This document shows positions 1 to 9,035 of a DNA stretch of 64,000 bases, piece after piece. The position numbers and the translations under genes were made by a program. The stretch is from contig CACHSZ010000001.1 in assembly GCA_902582755.1 (NCBI GenBank), positions 49,774-113,773 on the forward strand. Direction: 5' to 3'. A model generated the notes under the pieces. The model did not search any database, was not told the DNA's origin, and worked only from the letters and a program-made list of their open reading frames with translations. This stretch comes from an uncultured Alphaproteobacteria bacterium (lineage in GTDB: Bacteria; Pseudomonadota; Alphaproteobacteria; HIMB59; GCA-002718135). The stretch's first letter is position 1. Every line of letters starts with the position of its first letter.

Positions 1-406
1 CATTAAGTGAAAGTGTCCAAAATAATAATAAAAAAAGATCAGTACTAATTATAAAAGATGAAAAAGAAACAGCAGGTATAAATAAAAAAACTAAACTACC
101 CGCAAATGAATCTTTTTTATTTAGTCCAGAGTTAATTAACAGATTATAAATACTCCAAGCAATCAATAAATAAATAAACGATGGGAGAAGCTTTAATGAA
201 ACAAAACTACTACCCAAGATTTCTGTATAAACTCTTATTATCCATGACAAAAAAGGAGGTTTCGAAAAATAACCAAAGTTAATATCTTTAGACCATAACC
301 AATATTGTGCTTCATCACCAAATAAATTAAAAGTAGTAAAATTTAAGGCAACTATCTTTAATAAAACTAAAACAAGAACCGACGGCAGTAGAATTTTATT
401 TAACAT
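1..406 (-). CDS. ArnT/PMT-like GT-C glycosyltransferase, N-terminal part (cut by window start)
   Basis: This gene is not in the ORF track because it runs off the window. I translated the minus strand from the ATG at 406 and it stays open to base 1, giving 135 codons. The protein starts with a hydrophobic segment, then carries GDEAQYWLW and FSKPP around residues 30-50 and STDLFLLLFW near residue 125. Those motifs are typical of the PMT_2/ArnT (GT83-like) family, integral membrane enzymes that move a sugar from a polyprenyl-phosphate donor to lipid A, a glycan or a protein. The ATG lies inside the 3' end of the PAP2 gene, an 11-base overlap, so the two are probably translationally coupled. The substrate cannot be told. 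Confidence 0.85.
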   Translation of the reverse strand, partial: MLNKILLPSVLVLVLLKIVALNFTTFNLFGDEAQYWLWSKDINFGYFSKPPFLSWIIRVYTEILGSSFVSLKLLPSFIYLLIAWSIYNLLINSGLNKKDSFAGSLVFLFIPAVSFSSFIISTDLFLLLFWTLSLN

Positions 407-1730
407 AATATTTTTTATACAATTCAAATAAAATTATATTTAAAATAACGATAAAAAAACCAGCAAAAAAAATGTCACTTAAAAAATGACCGCCAGCCAT
501 TATTCTAATAGAACCAAGTACAAAACCAAAAAAAATGCTTCCATAGAGAAAAATTATTTTTTTTGTAATTAAATACAGAATTATAATTGAAAACCCAACA
601 GAGGCATCACCTGAAACAAAAGAGCAATTACTTCCACAAACATTAGTAATTTCATACCACGGAGAAAAATTTTCTTTTCCACCTAATTCTAAAATATCTT
701 TTGGTCTAGCTCTGCCCCATAAATTTTTAAGTATCAGATTTACAAAAATTAACACTCCAATAATTTGAGAACTCCACAACAAAATTATTTCCTTGATAGA
801 AAATCTATAATTAAAAAAAATTTTATCAATTTTAATGAAACGCCCAACTATTGGTAATATTAAAATATAAATAAGTATCAGTGGTAACAAAATATCTCGA
901 AACAATATTGAGGTTAAATCAAAACTTTGTAAAGCAAACTGTGAATCTCCATAATAAAACAAATCTGAAATATACAAATCTAAGGATGGGCCAGAAGTCA
1001 CAAATACACAACTAAAAAATAAAATTAGAATATAATAAAAAATCTCAGAATTTTTTTCAGGAATCAAATTTGATAATTTGTATTTATTATATTTATTTTC
1101 TATTAAATTATTTAAAACTTTAAATAATATTAAAGCTAAAATTGCTCCAGCAACAATATCTGTAAAAAAATGTGCGCTTACAATAACTCGACTAAAAGCA
1201 ACAATTGAAGCTAAAAAATAAAAAAAATATTTTAATTTTGGAAGAACTGAAACCAAAATAAAGCAAACGATAAATATTGTAGAAGAGTGTCCAGAGGGGA
1301 AAGAATGAAAATTTGACTCCAAAGTAAAATATTTAAAACTAAAAACGTCTTCGAAATCAGCATGATTTGGTCTGGGCCTTCCCACTACATGTTTTATAAT
1401 TTGAGTAATTATCCCAACTGTCAAAATATAAACAAAGGAACAAATAAAAAAATTAGAAAGGTTTTTTGTTGATTTAGTTTTTATGATTTTAAGTTTGTTG
1501 TTTATATAAAAAATAACAAAACCTATTATTGTAATAGAAAAATACCAAGATGAACTCCCAAGTTTTGTTATTTCTATAAAAAATTCTTTTAGAAAAAACC
1601 CATTTACCCAATCACTTAAGTTTATAAAATATTTATAAAAAAAAAGATCTAAATTAAAAGAAGCAAAAATACTTAGTGTAATTAATACTAAAATAAGTAA
1701 TTCAAATTTGATGTTTTTAAAAATACTCAT
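396..1730 (-). CDS. Tandem-domain PAP2 family membrane phosphatase
   Basis: This is a polytopic membrane protein of 444 residues with two PAP2 domains in one chain. Domain 1 has the full signature: K..GRPRP at 113-121, PSGHSS at 145-150 and SR-x5-H-x3-D at 180-191. Domain 2 repeats it with KNLWGRARP at 335-343 and SIR-x5-H-x3-D at 407-419. Its middle motif is SGDAS at 373-377, with Asp in place of the usual acid/base His. PAP2 enzymes dephosphorylate lipid phosphates such as undecaprenyl pyrophosphate or lipid A. Overlap with the downstream ArnT-like gene suggests lipid-linked sugar metabolism. Domain 1 looks catalytic; domain 2 may be altered or structural. It follows hslU by 29 bases. Confidence 0.88.
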   Translation of the reverse strand: MSIFKNIKFELLILVLITLSIFASFNLDLFFYKYFINLSDWVNGFFLKEFFIEITKLGSSSWYFSITIIGFVIFYINNKLKIIKTKSTKNLSNFFICSFVYILTVGIITQIIKHVVGRPRPNHADFEDVFSFKYFTLESNFHSFPSGHSSTIFIVCFILVSVLPKLKYFFYFLASIVAFSRVIVSAHFFTDIVAGAILALILFKVLNNLIENKYNKYKLSNLIPEKNSEIFYYILILFFSCVFVTSGPSLDLYISDLFYYGDSQFALQSFDLTSILFRDILLPLILIYILILPIVGRFIKIDKIFFNYRFSIKEIILLWSSQIIGVLIFVNLILKNLWGRARPKDILELGGKENFSPWYEITNVCGSNCSFVSGDASVGFSIIILYLITKKIIFLYGSIFFGFVLGSIRIMAGGHFLSDIFFAGFFIVILNIILFELYKKYYVK

Positions 1731-1759
1731 TTTACAACTATTAAAAAATTAAATGAGCT

Positions 1760-3073
1760 TTACAATATAAACTTTGATAAGTCCTGACTTTTAATAAGTT
1801 CTCCTAAGCTATTTTCAACATATTCTTTGTTAATTATTATTTCTGTAGGGCCTATATCTGACGCTGTATAACTAACCTCTTCAAGTAGTTTTTCCATCAC
1901 AGTATGGAGCCTTCTGGCGCCTATATTTTCTACGTTCTGATTTATCTCTGTAGATAGAGAGGCTATGGTATCAATTCCATCTTCTTCAAACTTCAAATCA
2001 ACCTTCTCTGTTCCAAGAAGTCCCTGATACTGCTTAATCAAGCTGTTTTGTGTTTCAGTAAGAATAAGCTTAAAATCTTTTTTACTAAGACTATCAAGCT
2101 CGACTCTAATTGGTAATCTACCTTGAAGTTCAGGAAGCATATCTGATGGTTTTGATAAATGAAATGCCCCGGATGCAATGAACAAAATATAATCTGTTTT
2201 TACTACACCATATTTTGTAGTAACCGCAGTTCCCTCAATAAGTGGTAATAAATCTCTTTGAACACCTTCTCTTGAAACATCTGCACCACTTCTATCAGCT
2301 CTTGAAGTAATTTTATCTATTTCATCAATAAAAACTATACCATTTTGCTCTACATCATCCAATGCTCTTGAGTTTATTTTATCTTTATCTAAAAGCTTAT
2401 CAGTTTCCTCGTTTAACAAATATGCATGAGAATCTTTGACACTCATTTTTTTCATTTTCTTTTGGTTGCCAAAACCTTTTCCAAACACATCACCTAAATT
2501 AATCATACCCATTTGAGAACCAGGCACACCAGGTATATCCATAGTTGGCAAACTGAAATTTGCATTAGCTGAAACTGGAATTTCAACTTCATTATCATTT
2601 AATTCACCTGACCTTAGTTTTTTCCTAAAATTATCTCGAGTAGCTGGCGTTGAGCTTTTAGAAACCAAAACATCTAAAATTCTTTCTTCTGCATTTTTTT
2701 CTGCTTTTGCCTTCACCTCTTGACCCATTTGTATTTTTGTTTTTGTAATACTAATTTCAACCAGGTCTCTTATTATTTGCTCAACATCTCTTCCAACATA
2801 TCCTACTTCTGTAAATTTAGTCGCCTCAACTTTTACAAAAGGTGCGTTTGCTAACTTAGCAAGTCTTCGTGAGATCTCTGTTTTGCCGCAACCTGTTGGA
2901 CCAACCATTAAAATATTTTTTGGTACAATTTCCTCTTTTAAAGAATCATCAAGTTGTTTTCTTCTCCATCTATTTCTTAAAGCAACTGCAACAGCTTTTT
3001 TTGCATTGTTCTGACCAATGATAAACTTATCTAATTCAGAAACAATTTCTCTTGGGCTAAAACTAGATTCCAT
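1760..3073 (-). CDS. hslU: ATP-dependent protease ATPase subunit HslU (ClpY)
   Basis: HslU is the AAA+ unfoldase that feeds substrates into the HslV peptidase in the cytoplasm. The Walker A motif GPTGCGKTE is near residue 58 and the Walker B motif [10 protein letters not shown] lies after the inserted I-domain. The C-terminal [15 protein letters not shown] stretch is also typical. The track starts the ORF at a TTG (3085) inside hslV. I prefer the ATG at 3073, one base after the hslV stop, because [11 protein letters not shown] begins as family members do. The result is 437 residues, the usual length. It is co-transcribed with hslV and probably under the same heat-shock promoter. Confidence 0.97.
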   Translation of the reverse strand: MESSFSPREIVSELDKFIIGQNNAKKAVAVALRNRWRRKQLDDSLKEEIVPKNILMVGPTGCGKTEISRRLAKLANAPFVKVEATKFTEVGYVGRDVEQIIRDLVEISITKTKIQMGQEVKAKAEKNAEERILDVLVSKSSTPATRDNFRKKLRSGELNDNEVEIPVSANANFSLPTMDIPGVPGSQMGMINLGDVFGKGFGNQKKMKKMSVKDSHAYLLNEETDKLLDKDKINSRALDDVEQNGIVFIDEIDKITSRADRSGADVSREGVQRDLLPLIEGTAVTTKYGVVKTDYILFIASGAFHLSKPSDMLPELQGRLPIRVELDSLSKKDFKLILTETQNSLIKQYQGLLGTEKVDLKFEEDGIDTIASLSTEINQNVENIGARRLHTVMEKLLEEVSYTASDIGPTEIIINKEYVENSLGELIKSQDLSKFIL

Positions 3074-3074
3074 T

Positions 3075-3623
3075 CTACAGCTCAATAGTTTCTGAAATAA
3101 TATTATGGTTTGTATAAATACAAATATCTGCTGCTATATTAAGTGATTCTAAAGCAATTTCTTTTGCATTCATTTTTGTATTTTTCATCAATGCTTTAGC
3201 AGCACTATTTGCGTATGGGCCTCCGGAGCCTATAGCAAGTATGCCATCGTCAGATTCAATTACGTCACCAGTACCAGATAACAACAAACTTACATCCTTA
3301 TCAGCTACGATCATCATTGCTTCTAGTCTTCTTAGATATCTATCAGTTCTCCAATCTTTAGCTAATTCCACACAAGCTCTTTTAAGTTGGTTCTTATATT
3401 GATCTAACTTTCCCTCTAATCTTTCAAATAAAGCAAACGCATCTGCAGTTGATCCTGCAAAACCAGAGATAACAGTTTCATCGGCACCAAGCCTTCTAAT
3501 TTTTTTAACATTTGATTTCATTACGGTATTACCAAGACTAGCCTGACCATCACCCGCAATAACGACAAGATTATCTTTTCTAATTCCTACAATAGTTGTT
3601 GATTTAATAATGTTTTTTTCCAT
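3075..3623 (-). CDS. hslV: ATP-dependent protease peptidase subunit HslV (ClpQ)
   Basis: HslV is the threonine peptidase of the HslUV protease. After a short propeptide (MEKNIIKS) the mature chain starts TTIVGI, whose first Thr is the catalytic nucleophile. [19 protein letters not shown] and the [11 protein letters not shown] region are characteristic. At 182 residues it is full length. It is the first gene of the minus-strand run hslV-hslU-PAP2-glycosyltransferase and faces hisB. A good RpoH-type promoter sits only about 9 bases upstream of the ATG and no Shine-Dalgarno sequence is visible, so the mRNA may be essentially leaderless. Confidence 0.97.
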   Translation of the reverse strand: MEKNIIKSTTIVGIRKDNLVVIAGDGQASLGNTVMKSNVKKIRRLGADETVISGFAGSTADAFALFERLEGKLDQYKNQLKRACVELAKDWRTDRYLRRLEAMMIVADKDVSLLLSGTGDVIESDDGILAIGSGGPYANSAAKALMKNTKMNAKEIALESLNIAADICIYTNHNIISETIEL

Positions 3624-3632
3624 TCATTGATA

Positions 3633-3660
3633 AGATGGCTATTTAATTATTTTTATCAAG
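3633..3660 (-). promoter_or_regulatory. RpoH (sigma-32)-type promoter of hslVU
   Basis: On the minus strand CTTGATA (3660-3654) is followed after 14 bases by GCCATCT (3639-3633). This fits the heat-shock consensus CTTGAAA-N13/14-CCCATNT and resembles the dnaK and hsp20 promoters in this window. The -10 box ends about 9 bases before the hslV ATG. A 7-base dyad, TTGATAA/TTATCAA, overlaps the same region. Confidence 0.7.
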
Positions 3661-3704
3661 TAATTTACCTAGAATAAATCATATTTCACTGATATTAGGC
3701 AAAA

Positions 3705-4292
3705 ATGCGAAAAGGTAAAGTTGAGAGAAACACTAAAGAAACTAAGATTAGTTGTGAAATTAACTTAGATGGCACTGGTCAATCTAAAATTTCAACAAAA
3801 ATTGGTTTTTTTGATCATATGTTGGAATTATTATCTCATCACAGCTTGATAGATATAGATTTAAAATGTGAAGGAGATACCAATGTTGATCTTCACCATT
3901 CAGTTGAAGATACGGCTTACGCAATTGCTTTAGCTATAAACAAGGCATTAGATGATAAGAAGGGAATAAACAGATATGGCTTTTCATATGTTCCAATGGA
4001 TGAGTGTTTATCAAGGTGTGTTATTGATTTAAGTGGAAGGCCTGAACTAGTGTGGAATGTTAATCTTGGTTTGAAAAAAATTGGTGAAATGGACACAGAG
4101 TTATTTCATGAATTTTTTAAAGCCTTTTCAAATGAATCTAAATGTAATTTACATATCGAAAACTTGTATGGAAAAAACAATCACCATATTATCGAATCAT
4201 GCTTTAAAGCATTTGCTAAAAGTTTAAGATTTGCTGTTGAAATAGATAACAGAAGAAAAGATAACATACCATCATCAAAAGGCACTCTTTAA
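3705..4292 (+). CDS. hisB: Imidazoleglycerol-phosphate dehydratase
   Basis: This enzyme catalyses the Mn-dependent dehydration of imidazole glycerol phosphate in histidine synthesis. The metal-binding motifs FFDHML (35-40) and DLHHSVEDT (62-70), and their second-half counterpart [12 protein letters not shown], are intact. At 195 residues it is the monofunctional form, without the HisN phosphatase domain of enterobacteria. It opens the plus-strand his cluster, diverging from hslV across an 81-base spacer. Only six bases separate it from hisH. Confidence 0.97.
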   Translation: MRKGKVERNTKETKISCEINLDGTGQSKISTKIGFFDHMLELLSHHSLIDIDLKCEGDTNVDLHHSVEDTAYAIALAINKALDDKKGINRYGFSYVPMDECLSRCVIDLSGRPELVWNVNLGLKKIGEMDTELFHEFFKAFSNESKCNLHIENLYGKNNHHIIESCFKAFAKSLRFAVEIDNRRKDNIPSSKGTL

Positions 4293-4298
4293 TTTTTA

Positions 4299-4928
4299 AT
4301 GAAAAAAATCACTATTGTCGATTACGGCTCAGGCAATGTTTTGTCTGCACAAAAATCTTTTATTAAAATAGCAAAAGATAATAATATTGAGGTTGAAGTT
4401 TTAATTTCAAAAAAACTAAACGATGTAAAAAACTCAACCCACATTGTATTACCAGGCCAAGGAGCCTTTTCTACATGCATGAATGGTTTAAAAAAAACAG
4501 ATGGATTGATTGATGAGCTTTCTGAGTTTGCATTAATAAAAAAGAAACCATTTTTGGGGATATGTGTTGGCATGCAAATGTTAGCTAAGATGAGTGAAGA
4601 AAATGGAGATCATGAAGGCTTAGGTTGGATAGACGGCCAAATTAAATTATTGCCAGGAGATAATTTAAAACTTCCTCATATGGGATGGAACTTGGCAACA
4701 CCAACAAATTCGAAATACAATAACTTAATCTCAATTAAAAATGACTATTATTTCGTTCACTCATATTATTTCGATTGTACCAATAAGGACAATATTTTGG
4801 CAGAAACTAAGTATGGAACAAATTTTGCTTCAATAGTTGGAAAAGAAAATATATACGGCGTTCAGTTTCATCCTGAAAAAAGTTCCTCCCAAGGATTAAA
4901 CTTACTAAAAGAATTTATTGGAGTATGA
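4299..4928 (+). CDS. hisH: Imidazole glycerol phosphate synthase, glutaminase subunit HisH
   Basis: HisH is a class I glutamine amidotransferase that supplies ammonia to HisF. The catalytic Cys sits in GICVGMQML (Cys89) and the His-Glu pair in VQFHPEKS (His191, Glu193), so the triad is complete. At 209 residues it is of normal length. The TGA stop overlaps the ATG of the next gene (ATGA), which implies translational coupling to the GNAT gene that separates it from hisA. Confidence 0.97.
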   Translation: MKKITIVDYGSGNVLSAQKSFIKIAKDNNIEVEVLISKKLNDVKNSTHIVLPGQGAFSTCMNGLKKTDGLIDELSEFALIKKKPFLGICVGMQMLAKMSEENGDHEGLGWIDGQIKLLPGDNLKLPHMGWNLATPTNSKYNNLISIKNDYYFVHSYYFDCTNKDNILAETKYGTNFASIVGKENIYGVQFHPEKSSSQGLNLLKEFIGV

Positions 4929-5467
4929 ACATGTCTACACAACTAAAAGAAAAAATTAATATTTCAGTTGATAATATTGAAATACTTACAGATGTAGATT
5001 TAGCAGATCTTTGTAATATCACTGAACAAGCAATTAATGCTGGAGGAGGTTTTGGTTGGTTAAGAGTTCCTACAAGAGATATTTTAATAGATTACTGGAC
5101 AAAAAGAACCAATGATAAATATATTAAACTTATTGTTGGAAGACTAAATGGGGTTATAGCCGGAACCCTTCAACTTGCATATGAGGCACCTAATATTGAG
5201 TCTAGGAAAAATATTGCACGTATAAGAAGACAATTCGTTGCTCCATGGGCTCGAGGCTATGGTTTGGCTAAAACAATGATTGATCATACTGAACAAATTG
5301 CAAAAGAAGACAATATTAAATCTTTACAGTTAGCTGTAAGAGAAACCCAAGACGCAGCAATAAAACTATTTACTGGTAAAAATTATACAAAGTGGGGAGA
5401 AAACCCATATTATGCTTATATTAATGGTAGCTTTATTAAAGGTTATTATTACTATAAAAATCTCTAG
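4925..5467 (+). CDS. GNAT-family N-acetyltransferase inside the his operon
   Basis: This 180-residue protein has a GNAT fold. The acetyl-CoA motif is seen as QFVAPWARGYGLAKTM at 103-118 (R/QxxGxG type), followed by a helix and a strand running into TQDAAIKLFTGKNYTKWGENP, the usual end of GNAT domains. Its substrate is unknown. It is fused into the his operon by overlaps on both sides: ATGA with hisH and one base with hisA. Expression is therefore locked to histidine synthesis. Two in-frame ATGs (4925 and 4931) are possible starts; the first gives the coupling overlap. Confidence 0.85.
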   Translation: MNMSTQLKEKINISVDNIEILTDVDLADLCNITEQAINAGGGFGWLRVPTRDILIDYWTKRTNDKYIKLIVGRLNGVIAGTLQLAYEAPNIESRKNIARIRRQFVAPWARGYGLAKTMIDHTEQIAKEDNIKSLQLAVRETQDAAIKLFTGKNYTKWGENPYYAYINGSFIKGYYYYKNL

Positions 5468-6207
5468 TGCAAATTATACCAGCTATTGATTTAAAAGATA
5501 ATAAATGTGTTAGACTATCTAAAGGTAAAGATAACTCCAGCGTAATTTACAACGAAGATCCAGCAAAACAAGCAATCTACTTTGAACAAATTGGTTGTAA
5601 AAAATTACATCTGATAGACCTAGACGCTGCATTTGGTAGATCAAATGTTAATTTTGAAACAATAAAGAAAATTAGAAAATCAATTTCAATACCAATACAA
5701 TTAGGTGGTGGGGTTAGAAATTTAGATTTAGCAAAAAAATATTTTGAGGTTGGAATAAATAATCTGATCATAGGGTCAATGTCTGTTGAAAAACCAAATG
5801 AAGTAATAATTTTATCAAATCAGTATTCAGACAAAGTATATATATCATTAGATATTCTTGAAGATAGTGTAATGATAAAAGGGTGGGATGAAAATTCAGG
5901 AAAGAAAATACAAGATATCCTTGATATTTATACTAGTTCAAAAATTAAAGGATATATAATTACAGATATTCAAAATGATGGAATGTTAAAAGGTTTAAAT
6001 TTAGATTTTGTTAAAAATTTTCTAAAAAAAATTAACCTAATCAAGAATTTTAATAAAAAAATTATCATTGCGGGTGGTTTAACAAACTACTCTGATTTAA
6101 TAAATCTAAAAAAGCTTAGTCCAAAAAATATTGAAGGAATAATTTCAGGTAAATCTTTTTATGAAGGAAAGATTGATTTAGTAGAAGCGCAAAAAATTCT
6201 AAACTAA
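5467..6207 (+). CDS. hisA: Phosphoribosylformimino-AICAR phosphate isomerase HisA
   Basis: HisA is the beta/alpha-barrel isomerase acting before HisF/HisH. It starts [15 protein letters not shown] with the catalytic Asp8, keeps QLGGGVRN for phosphate binding, and has [11 protein letters not shown] with the second catalytic Asp in the C-terminal half. It has 246 residues. The start is GTG, sharing its first base with the TAG stop of the GNAT gene. It is followed by hisF after a single base. Confidence 0.96.
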   Translation: MQIIPAIDLKDNKCVRLSKGKDNSSVIYNEDPAKQAIYFEQIGCKKLHLIDLDAAFGRSNVNFETIKKIRKSISIPIQLGGGVRNLDLAKKYFEVGINNLIIGSMSVEKPNEVIILSNQYSDKVYISLDILEDSVMIKGWDENSGKKIQDILDIYTSSKIKGYIITDIQNDGMLKGLNLDFVKNFLKKINLIKNFNKKIIIAGGLTNYSDLINLKKLSPKNIEGIISGKSFYEGKIDLVEAQKILN

Positions 6208-6208
6208 A

Positions 6209-6964
6209 ATGGTAAAAACAAGAATTATCCCATGCTTAGATGTTAAAGATGGAAGAGTAGTAAAAGGAATAAATTTTTTAAATTTAATTGATGCAGGAGA
6301 CCCTGTCGAACAAGCAAAACATTATTCTGATAATGGAGCTGATGAAATATGCTTCTTAGATATTAGTGCATCACTAGAAAATAGAGATACTATGGTAAAT
6401 GTAGTCGAAAAGACAGCAAATGAAGTTTTTATTCCTTTAACAGTTGGCGGCGGTATTTCATCAATAGAAAATATACATGCACTACTTAAGGCTGGCGCTG
6501 ACAAAGTGTCTATAAATTCTGCAGCAATTAAAAATCCTAATATTATTAAAGAAGCCTCAGAGTATTTTGGAAATCAATGCATCGTTGTGGCTGTTGATGC
6601 CAAAAAATATAATAATGATTGGTTTGTTTATTCTCATGGTGGAACAAAAAAAACAGATTTACTAGCATTAAATTGGATTGAAAAAGTTCAAAATCTTGGT
6701 GCTGGTGAAATTCTTTTAACATCTATGGATAGAGATGGTACGAAATCAGGTTTTGATAATGATTTACTAAGTAAAGTATCAGAGTTTTTAAAGATACCAG
6801 TTATAGCTAGTGGAGGGGTTGGCACTTTAGATCATTTTTATGAAGGTGTAATTAAAGGCAAGGCTGATGCATTATTAGCAGCCTCAGTCTTTCATTTTAA
6901 TGAAATTAGCATTAAAGAAGTAAAGAAATACCTAAGGGGTAAGAATATAAATATAAGAGATTAA
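6209..6964 (+). CDS. hisF: Imidazole glycerol phosphate synthase cyclase subunit HisF
   Basis: HisF closes the imidazole ring using ammonia from HisH and releases AICAR. The motifs [16 protein letters not shown] (Asp11) and [12 protein letters not shown] (Asp130 region) carry the two catalytic aspartates. LTVGGGISS and [12 protein letters not shown] are the phosphate-binding loops. It has 251 residues, the normal length. It lies between hisA and hisE in a continuous run. Confidence 0.97.
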   Translation: MVKTRIIPCLDVKDGRVVKGINFLNLIDAGDPVEQAKHYSDNGADEICFLDISASLENRDTMVNVVEKTANEVFIPLTVGGGISSIENIHALLKAGADKVSINSAAIKNPNIIKEASEYFGNQCIVVAVDAKKYNNDWFVYSHGGTKKTDLLALNWIEKVQNLGAGEILLTSMDRDGTKSGFDNDLLSKVSEFLKIPVIASGGVGTLDHFYEGVIKGKADALLAASVFHFNEISIKEVKKYLRGKNINIRD

Positions 6965-6969
6965 ACTTT

Positions 6970-7242
6970 ATGAAAATTGAGGACTTAAATGAAATTATAA
7001 ATGAAAGAGTAAAAACTGGAAAAAAAAGCTCATATACAAATAAGTTATTAAAGTTAGGTCCAAAAAAAATAGCTCAAAAGTTTGGGGAGGAGGCCTCCGA
7101 GTTAATAATTGATTTTTTAAAAGGTTCAAAAAAAAGAACAACCGAAGAAGCTGTAGATGTAATTTACCATCTCCTTGTATTACTGAAGTCAAAAAAAATT
7201 ACCATGAATGATATTCATAAAGAGTTAAATAAAAGAAGATAA
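6970..7242 (+). CDS. hisE: Phosphoribosyl-ATP pyrophosphatase HisE
   Basis: This is a small all-helical MazG-like enzyme of 90 residues that hydrolyses PR-ATP to PR-AMP. The acidic metal-binding signature is visible as FGEEASELIIDFLKG and TTEEAVDVIYHLLVLL. It is the stand-alone form; the partner activity HisI is encoded far away at about 31 kb. It follows hisF by five bases and precedes a HIT protein gene by five bases. Confidence 0.95.
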   Translation: MKIEDLNEIINERVKTGKKSSYTNKLLKLGPKKIAQKFGEEASELIIDFLKGSKKRTTEEAVDVIYHLLVLLKSKKITMNDIHKELNKRR

Positions 7243-7247
7243 TTACA

Positions 7248-7598
7248 ATGTATGATGAAAACAATATTTTTGCGAAAATTTTAAGAAAAGAAATTCCATG
7301 TGATAAAGTTTATGAAGATGAGTTCAGCCTATTTTTTAAAGACATCAATCCTCAAGCTAAAATTCATATTTTAGGGATTCCAAAGTTTCCATGCACTAGT
7401 TTTTCAGATTTTTTGAAGAATGCAGATAACGAAAGTATTTCATTTTTTTTTAAAAGTGTTCAGATTGTTATAAATCAACTAAATATAGAAGAAAGTGGGT
7501 ATAGATTAATTACAAACTCAGGTGAAGATGGTGGACAAGAAGTACCTCATTTTCACATTCATATCTTAGCTGGTGAAAAGATCGGAGCACTAAGGTAA
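7248..7598 (+). CDS. HIT-family (HinT-like) nucleotide-binding hydrolase
   Basis: This 116-residue histidine-triad protein has the active-site motif HFHIHIL at 101-107 (His-x-His-x-His). It starts with NNIFAKILRKEIPCDKVYED, as HinT proteins do. HinT enzymes hydrolyse nucleoside phosphoramidates and acyl-adenylates in the cytoplasm. It is the last gene of the his run. It ends one base from the end of the convergent lipoprotein gene, with no terminator hairpin visible between them. Confidence 0.93.
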   Translation: MYDENNIFAKILRKEIPCDKVYEDEFSLFFKDINPQAKIHILGIPKFPCTSFSDFLKNADNESISFFFKSVQIVINQLNIEESGYRLITNSGEDGGQEVPHFHIHILAGEKIGALR

Positions 7599-7599
7599 A

Positions 7600-8208
7600 C
7601 TAATCTTTTTCTTTAATTATAACGTAGTTTACAATCTCGCTTACACCTTTTATATTTTTTAGAGCACTTATCATATCAGATAAAAGATCTGGTCTGGAAG
7701 ATATACCTGCAACATAGATCTTACCTTGTATTGTTTCAAAGTTGAAAGTTACAGATTTTAAACCAACAACTTTTGCTGCTACTGCTCTTGCTTGAGTGTT
7801 AATCCATAAGTCACTTGCATAGTCTTTTAATGTAGATCTATTTCCAATCTCTACTTCATTAATAATCTCTTTAACTCCTTCAACTTCCCAAACTAATCGC
7901 ACAGCATCAATTCTTAGTTCTTGGTTTTCAACAAGTCCAGTTAACAATATCCTTCCCTCAAGAACACTTGTATTAATATTGACAAAAAGATTATCACCTG
8001 CGTTTAGAAATTTTGCTGCAATGTTTACTTTAATAGTAGCATCATCAATTACAACACCAAGCGATCTTTCTCCTTCCGCAACAACTAATGCGCCACTTCC
8101 ACCAGTTGCTAAAATATTTGTTGGTGAACATCCAAAATTTATAAATGCTAAGGTAAATAGAATTGAAGCTATTATAATATTTTTTATTTTTTTAGTTGCA
8201 GTAACCAC
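7600..8208 (-). CDS. BON-domain outer-membrane lipoprotein (DolP/YraP-like)
   Basis: The protein has 202 residues with a lipoprotein signal peptide: a basic start, a hydrophobic core and lipobox NFGC at Cys27. Two BON domains follow, at roughly 55-122 and 128-200 (LLTGLVENQELRIDA..VWEVEGVKEI and IYVAGISSRPDLLSDM). In enterobacteria the BON lipoprotein DolP supports outer-membrane integrity and lies near rsmI and lpoA, as here. The start is GTG at 8208, overlapping the end of rsmI by 25 bases. The function is inferred from domain and context. Confidence 0.87.
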   Translation of the reverse strand: MVTATKKIKNIIIASILFTLAFINFGCSPTNILATGGSGALVVAEGERSLGVVIDDATIKVNIAAKFLNAGDNLFVNINTSVLEGRILLTGLVENQELRIDAVRLVWEVEGVKEIINEVEIGNRSTLKDYASDLWINTQARAVAAKVVGLKSVTFNFETIQGKIYVAGISSRPDLLSDMISALKNIKGVSEIVNYVIIKEKD

Positions 8209-9035
8209 TTATAGATTTTATTTTTATTTATTCTGGTAAATTTATGTACTATTTCTACGATGTCGGTCAAAGAAAATTTTTTAGCCATTTTTTTTAACTC
8301 ATCTTTATACAAATTAATATCGTCAAAATGTTGATTTTTTAAAGTATCTCTATCAATAACCGCAACAAATTCACCTTTTATATTTTCTTTATTTTGTAGT
8401 ATATTTTTTTTTACCGTATTAGAATTCCCCCTAAAAACAAACTCATTTACTTTTGTAAGTTCTTTACAAATTGAAATTGCCCTATCTGGCATAATATTTT
8501 CTAAACAATCTAAAAAAACAATTAATTTATGACTTGAAACAAAAAATACGCATGTTCTTTTTTCCTGCAATATACTTTTGATAAGATCTTCTATCTTCTT
8601 TTTCGACTTTGGCACAAAACCAAAAAAAGCAAATTCTGACAACGGCATTCCTGATAGCTGTAAGCTAGATATAATTGACGATGGCCCAGGTATAGATGTA
8701 ACTCTAATGTTTTTCTCAATACAATGTTGTACTAAATTAAAGCCTGGATCAGAAATAAGCGGCGACCCCGCATCAGAAATTAGAACGCATTTTTTACTTT
8801 TCAACAAACTATCAATCTGATTTATAACTTTATGTTCATTATAATCATGTAAGGCTATTAATTTCTTTTTAATGCCTAATTTATTTAGTAATTTAAGTGA
8901 ATGTTTTGGATTTTCACAAATAATAACATCACATTCTCTAATAATATTTACGGCCCGAAAAGTTATGTCATCTAAATTACCAATAGGGGTTGCTACAATT
9001 GAAAGACCATTAATAATATTTTTCATTTTGTTCAT
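8184..9035 (-). CDS. rsmI: 16S rRNA (cytidine(1402)-2'-O)-methyltransferase RsmI
   Basis: RsmI methylates the ribose of C1402 in 16S rRNA with S-adenosylmethionine. The tetrapyrrole-methylase-type fold is recognised by LSIVATPIGNLDDITFRA at the N-terminus, VLISDAGSPLISDPG near residue 80 and TSIPGPSSIISSLQLSG. The track starts at 9095, but the extra residues are not family-like. I place the start at ATG 9035 (MNKMKNIINGL), with ATG 9026 as an alternative, giving 283 residues. Its 5' end is antisense to the start of the LpoA-like gene, and its 3' end overlaps the DolP-like gene. Confidence 0.94.
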   Translation of the reverse strand: MNKMKNIINGLSIVATPIGNLDDITFRAVNIIRECDVIICENPKHSLKLLNKLGIKKKLIALHDYNEHKVINQIDSLLKSKKCVLISDAGSPLISDPGFNLVQHCIEKNIRVTSIPGPSSIISSLQLSGMPLSEFAFFGFVPKSKKKIEDLIKSILQEKRTCVFFVSSHKLIVFLDCLENIMPDRAISICKELTKVNEFVFRGNSNTVKKNILQNKENIKGEFVAVIDRDTLKNQHFDDINLYKDELKKMAKKFSLTDIVEIVHKFTRINKNKIYKWLLQLKK

